A DNA stretch of 64,000 nucleotides. Origin: Paroedura picta. Its lineage: Eukaryota; Chordata; Lepidosauria; Squamata; Gekkonidae. The position numbers were made by a program, and so were the translations under genes. Shown piece after piece: positions 35,001-41,380 of the stretch (the stretch's first letter is position 1; every line of letters starts with the position of its first letter). The stretch spans positions 93,549,318 to 93,613,317 of the forward strand of contig NC_135372.1 of NCBI RefSeq assembly GCF_049243985.1. The letters are read 5' to 3'. The notes under the pieces were generated by a model. It ran no database searches. It was not told where the DNA came from and saw only the letters and a list, made by a program, of their open reading frames with translations.

Positions 35001-35883
35001 TAAGGTGTTCAGCTGTTCTTCCTCTCGGTCTACAGTGGATTTCCCTTCCTAGAGAAATTTCCCTCTCCCCCTTCTCTAGAATAATCTCCAGCAGGTTATA
35101 GTCTGCACAGGGCTTTATACCCAGTCCCAGTTTGAATGAATTCCCCCCCGTCTACACTGAATTCAATTTGCATTTTGATTTTGGGTGTTTTAAATTTTCC
35201 CTCTGCAACATGCATGACTGATTCATGGTGACCCTACCTTTCCCCCGTGATATCCTGGAGTAGATATAAACCTCGATATTTCAAAAACCGCCATGAGTAA
35301 ATGTGCAGCTCTCTGCTTTTTGTGAATTAACTTGCTGCCTCGTGCCTCCAGTACAAAGCAGTCTTACCTAATTGGCCAGAGGGTCAGTTCAAAATCTTCC
35401 CGGTTGCAAAGCTTGTCTTAAAGTGACTCCACTCCAGAAGCCCTAACTTCTCTCAGTAGAGATTTGCCTCCTGGTCCCCCCCCCCCCCCCGCTGTCACCA
35501 ATCCTCTCCCCTCCCCCTTGTTCAAGAAAAGAAATAGACTCCTACTGTGCTTGGCTCCCCTCCCCGCTCTGAGCTTCCCCAATCGAGTGCAGAACACTTT
35601 CTGTTTCAATGGGGGGGGGGGGATAGAGGAAGACCCGAGTTCAAATCGATCTGAATTCAGCAGGATCCACAATGGAATAAACAAAGTAAGTGCAGAATCA
35701 GCCCTGGTCTCTTTAAAATGTCTCTCCCTTCCTCCAGTAATCTCACCTACAGAGTGGTGTAGATCTAAGAAACGGGGCAACTCCTAGTTGGATAGCAATG
35801 TCCCTTGGACTGGGAGTAGAGCATCCTTACACTTACCTGTCGGTTGTCCATACCTCACGGAGGATCTCTGACTGAAGGGGCAT
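1584..35883 (-). CDS. TULP1: TULP1, tubby-like protein 1 (whole gene, 14 coding exons)
   Basis: Tubby-family protein. In other vertebrates TULP1 acts in photoreceptor inner segments and the connecting cilium, where it helps move rhodopsin and other outer-segment cargo and binds PI(4,5)P2; human mutations cause retinal dystrophy. Fourteen exons were assembled by hand on the minus strand. Every intron is GT-AG, all phases agree, and the coding length is 1650 nt (549 residues; the human protein is about 542). Residues 1-284 are low-complexity, rich in Lys, Glu, Ser and Pro. Residues about 298-549 form the tubby domain, ending in FDGKLACE as in mammals. TULP1 is favoured over TUB or TULP3 because the N-terminus [15 protein letters not shown] matches human TULP1 and because FKBP5 is the neighbour. 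The longest introns are the last (6.7 kb), the second (5.9 kb) and the first (3.7 kb). The gene looks intact. Confidence 0.97.
2180..2600 (-). repeat. Possible LINE ORF2 C-terminal fragment
   Basis: The minus strand is open for 119 codons (2199-2558). The end, [20 protein letters not shown], resembles the last part of LINE ORF2 proteins (a 'leucine-rich, DK/NR...VAxF...A' ending), and there is no splice context. It sits in TULP1 intron 13. The family is not certain and an unrelated relic is possible. Confidence 0.3.
4690..4870 (+). repeat. tRNA/MIR-like SINE, 3' part
   Basis: Body 'aggtgatgtgaaaggcttct' and 3' end 'tgatgggccaagactctg' then 'catcagtataaggtagcttc' follow a widespread sauropsid SINE consensus whose tail resembles an L2-type LINE. 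The head is degraded. Confidence 0.5.
5022..5802 (+). repeat. Squamate tRNA-derived SINE split by a BovB
   Basis: The tRNA-like head 'gtgtagtggttaagaat' is at 5028-5043 and the body resumes at 5542 ('ggcttctaatctggtgggct'), running to 'cctccttcgggtggtg'-type sequence and a tail of TTC repeats near 5800. Same family as 7898-8180 and 27676-27947. The break is filled by a BovB fragment with duplicated target. Confidence 0.8.
5044..5541 (-). mobile_element. BovB (RTE) LINE 3' fragment
   Basis: The minus strand encodes the RTE/BovB ORF2 C-terminus in two overlapping frames: [20 protein letters not shown] and [19 protein letters not shown], then [20 protein letters not shown] and [20 protein letters not shown]. 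These are hallmark BovB peptides. It ends in a (GTT)n-type simple tail at 5044-5057 (plus strand). One frame change near 5218-5261 breaks the ORF. The flanks repeat 'agtggttaagaat' (5031-5043) as 'agtgggtaagaat' (5542-5554). Confidence 0.88.
5883..5935. repeat. Short interspersed-repeat fragment
   Basis: 'cacagactaacacagctacc' is a phrase common to dispersed repeats in sauropsid genomes. Related wording occurs in the copy near 8740-8940. Confidence 0.35.
6390..6510. mobile_element. hAT-like MITE, near-perfect hairpin
   Basis: Two arms of about 57 bases: 'ggtggccaaacagtggctct' at the left and its complement 'agagccactgtttggccacc' at the right, with 'ctacaattcccatgagcccc' inside the left arm. 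Almost no loop. Same core as the element at 29933-30068, which has a clean 8-bp target duplication. Confidence 0.75.
7898..8180 (+). repeat. Squamate tRNA-derived SINE, full length
   Basis: Head 'gagagccagcttggtgtagt' with pol III A-box-like 'tggtgtagtggttagga' and B-box-like 'gggttggattc', body 'ctgggtgaccttgggctcgc', 3' end 'gagaaaagcggcatataaga' and a (TTC)n tail. Best preserved copy of the family in the window. Confidence 0.88.
8405..8576 (-). CDS. TULP1: TULP1 exon 13
   Basis: Residues 449-505, phase 0 in, phase 1 out: [57 protein letters not shown]. Acceptor GTCCCCAG|GAT, donor GACC|GTAAGT. Confidence 0.96.
8740..8940 (+). repeat. Unclassified sauropsid interspersed repeat
   Basis: Contains 'cagccatgttggtctgtagt', 'gagctttcaagagctccgtt' and 'ctaaggtgctactggacttg', phrases that recur together in dispersed sauropsid repeats. 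Family not assigned; no terminal repeats seen. Confidence 0.45.
9222..9520 (+). repeat. Sauria SINE with (ACCTTT)n tail
   Basis: Begins 'gagcctcttgtggcgcagag', has 'ggttgactcagccttccatc' and 'aagggtcagacatgactcgg' in the BovB-related 3' domain, and ends in six or so ACCTTT units. Flanked by an exact 13-base target duplication 'taccaaggcatta' (9209-9221 and 9520-9532). BovB supplies the retrotransposition machinery for this family (established). Confidence 0.92.
9571..9703 (+). repeat. CR1 LINE, 3' end
   Basis: 'tcactggcagtcttcaagca' to 'ccttccaactctatgatta' matches the 3' terminus of the CR1 copies at 22.5-23.1 and 41.0-41.4 kb. Severely 5'-truncated; ends in a short poly(A). Confidence 0.85.
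10358..10456 (-). CDS. TULP1: TULP1 exon 12
   Basis: Residues 416-448, phase 0 both ends (33 codons): [34 protein letters not shown] textbook tubby exon. Acceptor TGTTTCAG|GAG, donor AAT|GTGAGT. Confidence 0.96.
10526..10714 (+). repeat. CR1 LINE, 3' end, second subfamily
   Basis: 'gtgaatttcctccaggccgg' to 'ttccaactctatggttctgt' matches the subfamily at 54640-55105 (same 'gaatttcctccaggcc' motif), distinct from the 9.6/22.8/41.2-kb copies. Confidence 0.75.
10715..10790 (-). repeat. 5S rRNA-derived SINE fragment
   Basis: 'catgcttagctgctgagatc' then 'tgatgggattgg' is the reverse complement of the 5S-like domain. Abuts the CR1 end to its left. Confidence 0.55.
10930..11395 (+). repeat. L2-type LINE 3' region
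   Basis: 'ctacactggcttccattttc' with 'gggcacatttcaaaggct' resembles the end of L2 ORF2 (LHWLP...RAQFK). An AT-rich 3' segment follows, ending 'aaaataaagg'. Old and heavily mutated. Confidence 0.45.
11668..11735 (+). repeat. tRNA-derived SINE head
   Basis: 'gaaagccagtgtggtgtatt' and 'cagttcaaattgcc' retain the A-box and B-box parts of the tRNA-related head. Only about 70 bases survive. Confidence 0.6.
12187..12880. mobile_element. Long imperfect inverted repeat (foldback/MITE-like)
   Basis: The left arm (about 12187-12322) reappears inverted in the right arm (about 12648-12880). Examples: 'ctatcagtatccattaattt' versus 'aaattaatggatactgataa', and 'ataacataaattgtgcatc' versus 'gatgcataatttatgttat'. 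The right arm carries about 80 unmatched bases. The roughly 325-base centre has no recognisable gene. No clear target duplication. Confidence 0.65.
13102..13210 (-). CDS. TULP1: TULP1 exon 11
   Basis: Residues 379-415, phase 2 in, phase 0 out: [19 protein letters not shown], then [17 protein letters not shown]. Near-identical to the tubby core across vertebrates. Acceptor CACTTTTAG|G, donor TAT|GTAAGT. Confidence 0.95.
13211..14778. other. TULP1 intron 10, nothing recognised
   Basis: Contains a C10 run near 13657-13667. ORFs on both strands here lack splice logic or family similarity. No transposon boundary seen. Confidence 0.5.
14779..14891 (-). CDS. TULP1: TULP1 exon 10 (basic PIP2-binding segment)
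   Basis: Residues 342-378, phase 0 in, phase 2 out. [18 protein letters not shown] is the tubby-family segment carrying the basic residues that contact PI(4,5)P2 (family knowledge). It is followed by [18 protein letters not shown]. Acceptor TTCATAG|GTT, donor TGAG|GTTAGA. Confidence 0.95.
14892..15890. other. TULP1 intron 9, nothing recognised
   Basis: No ORF of note, no SINE or LINE signature that I can assign. Confidence 0.5.
15891..16061 (-). CDS. TULP1: TULP1 exon 9 (start of tubby domain)
   Basis: Residues 285-341, phase 0 in and out (57 codons). [18 protein letters not shown] leads into the first tubby strands, with [18 protein letters not shown] near the end. Acceptor ACCATAG|AAA, donor AAAAAG|GTAAGA. 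Matches human [13 protein letters not shown]...[16 protein letters not shown]. Confidence 0.95.
16363..16520 (-). repeat. Antisense SINE/LINE tail fragment
   Basis: 'tttattttagtacattttac' with 'cacctgtctattataaaaag' and 'cagcagcttacaatagaaac' mirrors the 3' end of squamate elements that finish '...aagccgctt...ggcggtataaataaa'. Related copies at 29.4 and 44.35 kb. Confidence 0.4.
16895..17225 (+). mobile_element. Fossil of a Ty3/gypsy-type LTR retroelement (LTR end, leader, start of gag)
   Basis: A stretch with the look of an LTR 3' end is followed by a primer-binding-type leader ('ttgatgacgaggtg'). An ATG at 17100-17102 then opens [10 protein letters not shown], typical of vertebrate gypsy-like Gag N-termini. 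The element is a broken remnant in TULP1 intron 8; no second LTR or recognisable pol was identified. It is in the opposite orientation to TULP1. Boundaries are approximate. Confidence 0.5.
17264..17364 (-). CDS. TULP1: TULP1 exon 8
   Basis: Residues 251-284, phase 1 in and phase 0 out (101 nt): [18 protein letters not shown], then [15 protein letters not shown]. The very basic end matches human NSNQKGKAKGKGKKK just before the tubby domain. Acceptor CCTTCAG|GT, donor AAG|GTAGCT. A broken retroelement lies about 40 bases to its left, in intron 8. Confidence 0.92.
17456..17640 (+). repeat. tRNA-derived SINE, degraded
   Basis: 'gggcatagtggctatagtc' head, 'ttgggccagtcattctcc' body and 'ttacagggttattgtgagga' 3' region follow the common squamate tRNA-SINE. 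Lies in TULP1 intron 7. Confidence 0.65.
17838..17960 (-). repeat. Possible 5S-derived SINE body
   Basis: 'gagcagaggttgtttgccat' and 'gacttcctctgcagaa' match the non-5S body of the family, but the 5S domain itself is not clear. Confidence 0.4.
18356..18490 (-). CDS. TULP1: TULP1 exon 7
   Basis: Residues 206-250, phase 1 in and out (135 nt): [56 protein letters not shown] matches human SPAAMFLVGEG, which anchors the alignment. Acceptor CTGTAG|TT, donor AAGG|GTAAGT. Confidence 0.93.
19130..19328 (-). repeat. 5S rRNA-derived SINE
   Basis: Body 'gagttttcatggcaagagat' with 'gtggtttgccattgtcttcc', then the antisense 5S domain 'tgatcctacttagctcttga'. In TULP1 intron 6. Confidence 0.65.
19764..19797. 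repeat. (GGGA)n microsatellite
   Basis: Eight tandem GGGA units. Confidence 0.95.
19999..20112 (-). CDS. TULP1: TULP1 exon 6
   Basis: Residues 168-205, phase 1 in and out (114 nt): [18 protein letters not shown], then [19 protein letters not shown]. Acceptor TTAATAG|GA, donor AAAG|GTGAGT. The P-x-x-(V/M)-F-Q...KDKK.KKK pattern recurs in exon 7. Confidence 0.92.
22345..23225 (+). repeat. 5S rRNA-derived SINE split by a CR1
   Basis: The sense 5S domain ('cttagaaactaagctggctc', then 'gctggatgggagcc') ends near 22467. The matching body resumes at 23146 ('agggttgctatgcagaggca', 'accgacaaaccacctctgaa'). The gap is exactly the CR1 copy. In TULP1 intron 5. Confidence 0.7.
22468..23145 (+). mobile_element. 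CR1 LINE, 3' 0.7 kb with ORF2 C-terminus
   Basis: An open frame at 22475-22927 encodes the end of CR1 reverse transcriptase: [54 protein letters not shown]. One frameshift near 22850 separates it from the terminal part: [40 protein letters not shown]. The 3' end carries the diagnostic (ATTCTATG)n octamers. 5'-truncated and young-looking. Confidence 0.93.
23369..23506 (-). CDS. TULP1: TULP1 exon 5 (acidic)
   Basis: Residues 122-167, phase 1 in and out (138 nt). Opens with the acidic tract [17 protein letters not shown], then [14 protein letters not shown] and SKEKKSKSK. It corresponds to the poly-Glu region of mammalian TULP1. Start 23506 (after CCAG) is chosen over 23504 because only the former completes the split Glu codon left by exon 4. 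Donor AAAG|GTCAGT. Confidence 0.92.
24361..24513 (-). CDS. TULP1: TULP1 exon 4
   Basis: Residues 71-121, phase 1 in and out (153 nt). Contains a basic run [11 protein letters not shown], then [19 protein letters not shown] and [11 protein letters not shown]. The segment parallels human VYARFLRDPEAKKRDP. Acceptor CACAAG|CT, donor CAAG|GTAAGAG. Confidence 0.92.
25530..25950. repeat. Possible old interspersed repeat
   Basis: Phrases such as 'ggtcccaggtcattaaaggc' and 'ttgcaatggtccatatgcta' resemble a widespread sauropsid dispersed repeat ('ccattgcagtaatcc...'). Family and ends not determined. Confidence 0.3.
26108..26222 (-). CDS. TULP1: TULP1 exon 3 (NAGNAG acceptor)
   Basis: Encodes residues 33-70, Lys/Pro-rich then acidic, beginning [18 protein letters not shown] and ending [12 protein letters not shown] plus one base, at CAGG|GTAAGG. 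The acceptor is TGTAGCAG, a tandem NAGNAG: splicing after TAG starts at 26222 and includes an extra Gln, splicing after CAG starts at 26219. Both keep the frame. A different frame across the same DNA is also open but does not fit the phases of its neighbours. Confidence 0.85.
27676..27947 (-). repeat. Squamate tRNA-derived SINE, full length, antisense
   Basis: Reverse complement of the 7898-8180 copy: begins 'aagaagagctggttcttata' and ends 'ctaagcactacaccaagctgg'-type sequence. In TULP1 intron 2. Confidence 0.87.
29011..29071. repeat. (GT)n(GA)n microsatellite
   Basis: About 16 GT units followed directly by about 14 GA units. Confidence 0.97.
29408..29530 (-). repeat. Antisense SINE/LINE 3' tail
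   Basis: 'ttatttatttatttaaaatg', then 'aatcaaggtagcttatagca' and A-rich sequence, the reverse of a '...aagccacctt...aaataaataaata' tail. Confidence 0.45.
29672..29850 (+). repeat. tRNA-derived SINE, degraded
   Basis: Head 'ccatggtgtagtggtcagta', body 'gggtgaccttgagcagccac', 3' region 'taaggataaatggtagaaag'. Confidence 0.6.
29933..30068. mobile_element. hAT-type MITE, 136-bp hairpin with 8-bp target duplication
   Basis: Starts CAGGAGTAGTCAACCTGTGG and ends CCACAGGTTGACTACCCCTG; the arms pair along almost the whole length. Flanked by an exact 8-bp duplication ATCTACTG (29925-29932, 30069-30076). A CAG terminus plus an 8-bp duplication is the hAT signature. No coding capacity. In TULP1 intron 2. 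Confidence 0.92.
30077..32106. other. TULP1 intron 2, left unassigned
   Basis: Apart from AT-rich spacers and short ORFs without family resemblance, I see no gene or clear repeat here. Confidence 0.45.
32107..32155 (-). CDS. TULP1: TULP1 exon 2
   Basis: A 49-nt exon too short for ORF finding. Acceptor TTTACTAG|T; it completes the split Ser and encodes [17 protein letters not shown] (residues 16-32), ending in phase 0 at CAG|GTAGGA. It corresponds to human SGHEEESLSPEAPRRPKQ. The junction with exon 1 keeps the frame. Confidence 0.9.
33600..33797 (-). repeat. 5S rRNA-derived SINE, well-preserved 5S domain
   Basis: The reverse strand reads GATCTTAGAAGCTAAGCAGG and TTAGTATTTGGATGGGAGAC, nearly identical to vertebrate 5S rRNA across the pol III A-box, intermediate element and C-box. 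Not a 5S gene: both rRNA ends are missing and a SINE body follows. In TULP1 intron 1. Confidence 0.8.
34345..34510 (+). repeat. 5S rRNA-derived SINE
   Basis: Sense copy: 'ctcagaaactaagcagggtc' 5S domain, then 'aggcagtggcaaaccatgat' body. Confidence 0.7.
34575..34752 (+). repeat. Interspersed repeat shared with 38.3 kb
   Basis: Ends 'cagctggaggttggcaaccc'; the copy at 38252-38448 ends 'catctggaggttggtaacac', and both contain a 'gcagcctgaggagag'/'ggagcctgaggagg' start. A dispersed repeat of unassigned family. Confidence 0.55.
35108..35706. mobile_element. hAT-like non-autonomous element, copy 1
   Basis: Homologous to 58776-59239: both share 'gatctgaattcagcaggat'-type sequence, 'caatggaataaacaaagtaa' and a homopolymer-rich centre. 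The termini read CAGGGCTTTAT on the left and ...ATCAGCCCTG on the right, so each end is CAGGGCT inward. The target duplication is unclear. It ends about 130 bases from TULP1 exon 1, inside intron 1. Confidence 0.6.
35837..35883 (-). CDS. TULP1: TULP1 exon 1 (start codon)
   Basis: ATG at 35881-35883 on the minus strand, then [15 protein letters not shown] and a split Ser codon (phase 2) before the donor AG|GTAAGT. The start is chosen because this peptide aligns with the first residues of human TULP1 (MPLRDETLREVWASDS, recalled from memory). Any 5' UTR continues to the right of 35883. Confidence 0.93.
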
Positions 35884-36100
35884 TGCCGGCCACCAGTCTC
35901 TCTAATTCAGTGGCAACCAGATCTTGCTCCTAGAGGCAATGGGATTCTTGTGCAGGTGTGGGAAAGGAATTCTACTTCCTTCCTCTGGCATAAATTGACA
36001 AACTCCACGTGGCAGGCGGTGCTCTCGCAACACAACGTAATCCAAGCAGCAGGGTTTGAAACATCCACCTTATGTCACTGTGGATGCCCTTCTTTGGCTT
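35884..36100 (-). promoter_or_regulatory. TULP1: Putative TULP1 5' flank: CRX-like site and E-box
   Basis: Immediately upstream of the TULP1 ATG. It holds TAATCC at 36038-36043 (core of the photoreceptor factor CRX/OTX site) and a palindromic E-box CCACGTGG at 36005-36012. TULP1 is photoreceptor-enriched and CRX sites are expected near such promoters, but short motifs occur by chance. No TATA box or start site could be fixed. Confidence 0.25.
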
Positions 36101-36299
36101 TCCTGTCACTCAGTTCTTTCAAAGCAGCTCTAGGACGTTCTGTGGATGACCACAGTTCCTTGATCCATATCCGTTCTTCCGCAGCGGCAGGTGACTTCAG
36201 TGTGGGCTTCCTTGCTCCCCAGGAGAGTGTGTGGAACCTCAGGGAAGTAGGTGGAAAGAGGGAATGGGAGAGCCAGGGAGGCAATTAACTTTTTATTTC

Positions 36300-38090
36300 T
36301 TCAAACTAGGTAATAGGATTTCAGGGACTGATGGGCTGTCAGCTGAGCCTGCTGAGAGATTCTGTAGCAGGGAACATCTGTCACTGCAGTTTGTTACAAG
36401 GCCAAAGAAAGCTGACAGTAAGTGTGACTCTAAGTCTGCCACGACTGATGTAAAACGTTTGCAAACGTATTACCTTGAGTGGGCTCCCATGTCATTTTAG
36501 CTAGCATCTCTTCACACCAAGGCACAGCATCAAGAATGGTAGGGAAAAGAAGAAGACAACCAAAAAATCTATAAATGTAAAAATAGAACCACTGGCAAGG
36601 CAAAAGTCTCTGTGAAAGTATCAGTGATGTCAGGAAGATAATATGGTACAAAATGACACAAAGCGGTTAAGATTTCTTCTCCTCTCCTGCCACTGTCCTG
36701 CTGAAGTTCCATTGACATTGGTGGTAGAATTGATCCCAATTTTCTGTCCTGGCTGGGAATGAAGAAAAAGCACAGTCTGACCCACTGGGTCACTCTTCCC
36801 TTTAGTACGCATGTTCTTTGCCTACCATTGTTGTTGTAGGAGGCATCACATGTTTTTCTAAGCATATATTTGAATACTTGTTGCAAAATGTATTGATTAT
36901 TCAGAAGCTCAGTGTCTCCTTGACCCTGCTAGCTGTAAGAAAGCAAAATTATGCTGAGTCCTCTATGCAAACAGGAGGGCCCTCATTTGACTTTCCCATA
37001 TATTGTTTGTCACTTTACAGCTATCAAACCAACGGGCATCTCAGCACAGTTCTCCCCCAAATCCCTCCTTTCTCATTCAGACATAAAAAATTGACAGAGG
37101 ACAAAGCAATTTTCCAGACGACATGATGAGGCTTTTTGGGTCCACTTCCACAGACAAGGATCCTTGACCAAGGGCTACTTAGCACAGCAGAGACTGGCCT
37201 GATCTTCAAGACATCAAGGAAAGTTTCCATGCAGCCAGATTTCTAAAATCCTTAATCAAACATGGCAATGCTCAAATGAGGAACTTCTGTTTATCACTGT
37301 TTTATCCATTTATGCTAAGTCATCATGGGAGCATCCCTAAACAGCAGGAAACAAGAGGCGCGGGAGGAACCGGGTATCAAGTTGCTATCCTTTTTTTTTT
37401 TTTTTTTGTAGCAATACCTGAGGAGGGCCTGGACCTAGGATCAGGCCAGGAGACTGATTATAAATGATCAGGAGGTAGATCTTGGCACTAAAGCATGGGT
37501 CAGGATCTAGCTGCCTTTGGACAGAGAGGAAAGATTTTATTCCATCAGATACTGGGTACTCAATATGAGGGTTGGAGATGGTGTTCCTCATACTTCTTGT
37601 CAGCTCTTTCACTTGCCTTACTCCAGTCTTCAGAAAGAGGGAAAGGGGTAAACAAATTCCACCACCTGGACTCCTCTTTCTCCTTGCTTTGTGGCTGCTG
37701 CAAAAAGCAACTCAGAGGGCATTTCCGCACCCGTTAAAAATAGTGAAATGCTTACCTTTTGTTGTCATTATATTCTGGCCCCTCCATATGACATTGCCAG
37801 CATGCAGTGTCTGGGCAGTAACCAGCCAGCTACATTGCTAGTTGGTGAGTCCCCAAAAGTGGATTCACCAACCCATGTAGCACTACCTAATGGAGAGCAA
37901 GCAGCGGGCAACCAGTGGAGGGAAGTTATGGAGACTGAAACGCACAAAAGGCACCTGCTTCTTCCTACCCTCCTCTCCCAGGGATGAGAATGTATTTTTT
38001 TAAATGTCTGAAATCCTGGAGCAACAAAGGCAAGTGTGCAGGCAATGCCAGAAAGAATTTTTTCCAATCGTTGTAGCACAAAGCATGCCT
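36300..38090. other. Intergenic DNA, mostly unassigned
   Basis: Between the TULP1 5' flank and the repeat at 38.25 kb. Has a T17 run at 37391-37407. The segment from about 37715 ('gggcatttccgcacccgtta') may be a transposon end, but no partner end was found. Confidence 0.4.
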
Positions 38091-38251
38091 CTCTAAAGCC
38101 CCCCCCCCCAATTGGGAATGAGAGTAATTTTTAAAATTAACAAGACTCATTATTCAAGAAGGGTTAGCGTTCAAAAAGCGTTATGCATCTATGATTCTTC
38201 TAGGCTACTGGATCCTCCTGGGAGGGAAGCCATTCCTGTGTCCCCGACAAG

Positions 38252-38448
38252 GTGCCAGGTCTGGGTTGGGGAACTCCTGGAACTTGGGGGTGGAGCCTGA
38301 GGAGGGGAGGCACTGCAGGGGGGTACAATGCCATGGAGTTCTCCCTTCAAAGCAGTCATTTTCTCCAGGGAAATGGATCTCTGTATTTTGGAGATCAGTT
38401 GTAATTCTGGGGGATTCCCAGATCCCATCTGGAGGTTGGTAACACTAG
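38252..38448 (+). repeat. Interspersed repeat shared with 34.6 kb
   Basis: See the copy at 34575-34752. This one has a clearer middle: 'cattttctccagggaaatgg', 'atctctgtattttggagatc'. Confidence 0.55.
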
Positions 38449-38499
38449 TTCCATGGCCTGGTGTAGGAGAGCTAATCTCCCCAACTCCACACTAAACCA

Positions 38500-40980
38500 C
38501 AGACATGTAAACTACCTGCTGACCGATCACCCTAGGATTCATGCTGTCATGGATTCTCAAGCATTGGCCTGCAAGCTGACCTGTGTGCTGTAGTTGTACC
38601 GGAGGATTAAATGCAGGTGCGGTGTGGATCGTGTGAATTATACATGCAGTCCTCAAAACAGTCCAGAGATGCTCTTGGTAACACCAGCTGTAGCCTGGAA
38701 CAGCTTCCGGGTAGGACTGAAGGAACTGTTCTCCGCTTGGCTGGGATCAGGGCCTTTGTCCTGTGTTCCGGAGCCAGATCCCTCGGCATAGTCTGGGACT
38801 TCTCAGTGAGGGAGGGAGTGTCCCTGATGCATTTCTGCTGAACTGGTTCCAACTGAGGAATTAGGGAATTAGGGAGCTATTCTGAGAGCCTCTGATCGCC
38901 TTAGGAATGATGATGCACTTTGACCCACAAGCACCTGTCTGATACAACTTCATCTCAGGGAGTGAGATGACACTTCTGAGGAGAATGAATAGAGCCAAAG
39001 CAGAGTGCACCACTGATCTAAATGTGCCAATGAGAAGTTTAGAATTAAGAAATCAAATCCACATTTTAAAAATGATTTTTTTAAAATCAAATGCTTATTG
39101 GCATCCCCTTTTGACAGTGGCAGGCTTCTAATCTTGCCAGCTACCAACTCTCTAAGATGAATTCCTTTCATTCTCCCAGGCATGTTTTTGCGTTCTCCAG
39201 AACTCTTCATCAAGTTGCACATTCAATTCATCAATCAATCAAAGGAGGGGTGGGGGACACACCTCTTGTCTGCGAGTTATGGGATGCTTGTGGCTCTCGG
39301 CTACGGAGTTTGCTATGGGCTAGCTTGACTGAACTTAAAAAAAATCATACTGCAGCAAATTTGGGTTCTAATCTATCTTGCAAGACAAAAAGAACAGGGA
39401 TGCTTGCTAGCACTTATTAATGACTGTGCCCCCCCCCCCCCACACACACATACTGTGCTTTAGCAGCTCTGGACAATCAGCCCTCAGGACTGGAAAAGAC
39501 TGACTCACCAACTAGCTAAATGGAAGAGGCCGTTTTTGTGTTTGTGTGAAAAGGGGAGCATTTCTTTTTCTCGGGATCTGGAGTAGTGGATCTAGTGCCC
39601 TGTAGGAATGTCTCCGTGTCTCCATCTGTGCTCCACCTATATACTCGTAAACAAAGTAAGTACTGCAAACTGGCACCAGTCTTCAGTACACTCTTTCAAA
39701 GGGAATGAACCTCAGTAACCCTGGGACTTCTCAATGCTCAGAGAAGTGTGGCAAGCATGACAATGCTACTGCATCCTACCGACCCTCAGAGACAGCCAGT
39801 TGCTGCCTGGGGATGCTTAAGAAGAGGATCAGACAGATCCATGGAGAAAAGGTCCCCCTTCCGCCTCTCGTCATCCTTTCCACTGTCTGCAGCCCATGGC
39901 AGCCCATGGGGGAGAGGGGCAAGAGACAGGAGGGACTGGCGAGGCAAGACAGCCCAACAGGTTGCTCAGCTGAGTGCCAGCGACAACTGTCGGATGAATG
40001 CTGCTGGCGGCACAGACCAGCCTCCATCCATTGCCAAGCAGCTGGGCCCCTGCATCCACGCCAGTGTCACTGGTACCTGGCTTGCTCCTGGCTGCTACCA
40101 ACCTTGTTCAGCATCAGCTGATATGAACTTTCCCTGTGTCGGAAACCAAGTGGCCAGACTGATGTCAGCTGGAGACTAGTTTGGGGTTATTTTGTCAAAT
40201 ATCTTTGTCTCCCTTTTGTTCCTTGCAGAGGCTGCCTGTAATCTCTCTTTCCCAGATACTCTTTAACCCGTTCCCCACTCTAAAGTCCACGGGACACCCT
40301 GGCACCAGACTCAGCTAGATGTGACATGAGTGGGGTCATGTGGAGTCCCTCTTACAGCCACGTGTGATATCAGGGGACTGGCCCTCCAGAGTGCTCTGGG
40401 TGCCCACTGGACTCAAGAGCATGAGGTGGAGGAGGGGCTTTGGACAGGCTGCCCTGAGGGATGGCTCTGCAGGCTGCCCTTAGGAAATGTGGAGCCCCAC
40501 CCTGAAGCAAACAAGCCCCTCTGTAGCCCTTTCAACACATGCCAGGAGGGAAGGGCGGGGTACAAACCGAAGAATAAATAAATACAATGCAATAAGTAAA
40601 AATAAAAGAAAGTGACCAGGGAAAGAATGCTGATGCCTCCCCTCACATGCTGTACTCCTAAGCCAAATTGCAGCCCAGAGTCCATTTGAACATTAGTTCC
40701 CCAATGTTACTGATGAGGGCAAGTCAGTCTGGGTATGACTCATGTCACATGTAATACCCCCCCCCACACACACACTGCTCTCCCTCTGTGTCCCTGTCAT
40801 TTGCTTTGCCTCTTATATTTCCCCTCAAAATGTCATACTTTCCAACCTGAAAGCTGGGGCTCTGCAGTACATTCCCTGAATGAACTTCTAAAGTGAAGAG
40901 CTGTCAAATCTAGGTCAGGCAGGATAAACAGCCCCCTTGACTTCGCTGAAAGCATCATTACTTACATAAGTTACAAAAAG
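38500..40980. other. Intergenic DNA, nothing recognised
   Basis: Overlapping ORFs at 39705-40179 on both strands show no domain or splice context and reflect local GC richness. A repeat tail ('ggcggggtacaaaccg', A-rich) lies near 40550-40615. Confidence 0.4.
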
Positions 40981-41027
40981 AGCAGTGAACAACTAGATGG
41001 TATGGTCTCCCCTCCACATGGATCATG

Positions 41028-41380
41028 TGGACATGATAGCCCTCTTTAAATATTTGAAAGGTTGTCACTTGGAGGAGGGCAGGATGCTGTTTCTGCTGGC
41101 TGCAGAGGAGAGGACACACAGTAATGGGTTTAAACTTCAAGTACAACGATATAGGCTAGATATCAGGAAAAAGTTTTTCACAGTCAGAGTAGTTCAGCAG
41201 TGGAATAGGCTGCCTAAGGAGGTGGTGAGCTCCCCCTCACTGGAAGTCTTCAAGCAAAGGTTGGATACACACTTTTCTTGGATGCTTTAGGATGCTTAGG
41301 GCTAATCCTGCGTTGAGCAGGGGGTTGGACTAGATGGCCTGTATGGCCCCTTCCAACTCTATGATTCTATGATTCTATGA
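41028..41380 (+). mobile_element. CR1 LINE, 3' 0.35 kb
   Basis: Open frame to 41290 with [20 protein letters not shown] and [20 protein letters not shown], then the CR1 3' UTR and three ATTCTATG units. About the same sequence as the last half of the 22468-23145 copy, without its frameshift. Confidence 0.92.

Noticed and set aside
39705-40179. Overlapping 138- and 143-codon ORFs
   Set aside because: Both frames and the opposite strand are open at once, as in GC-rich random sequence; no recognisable motif.
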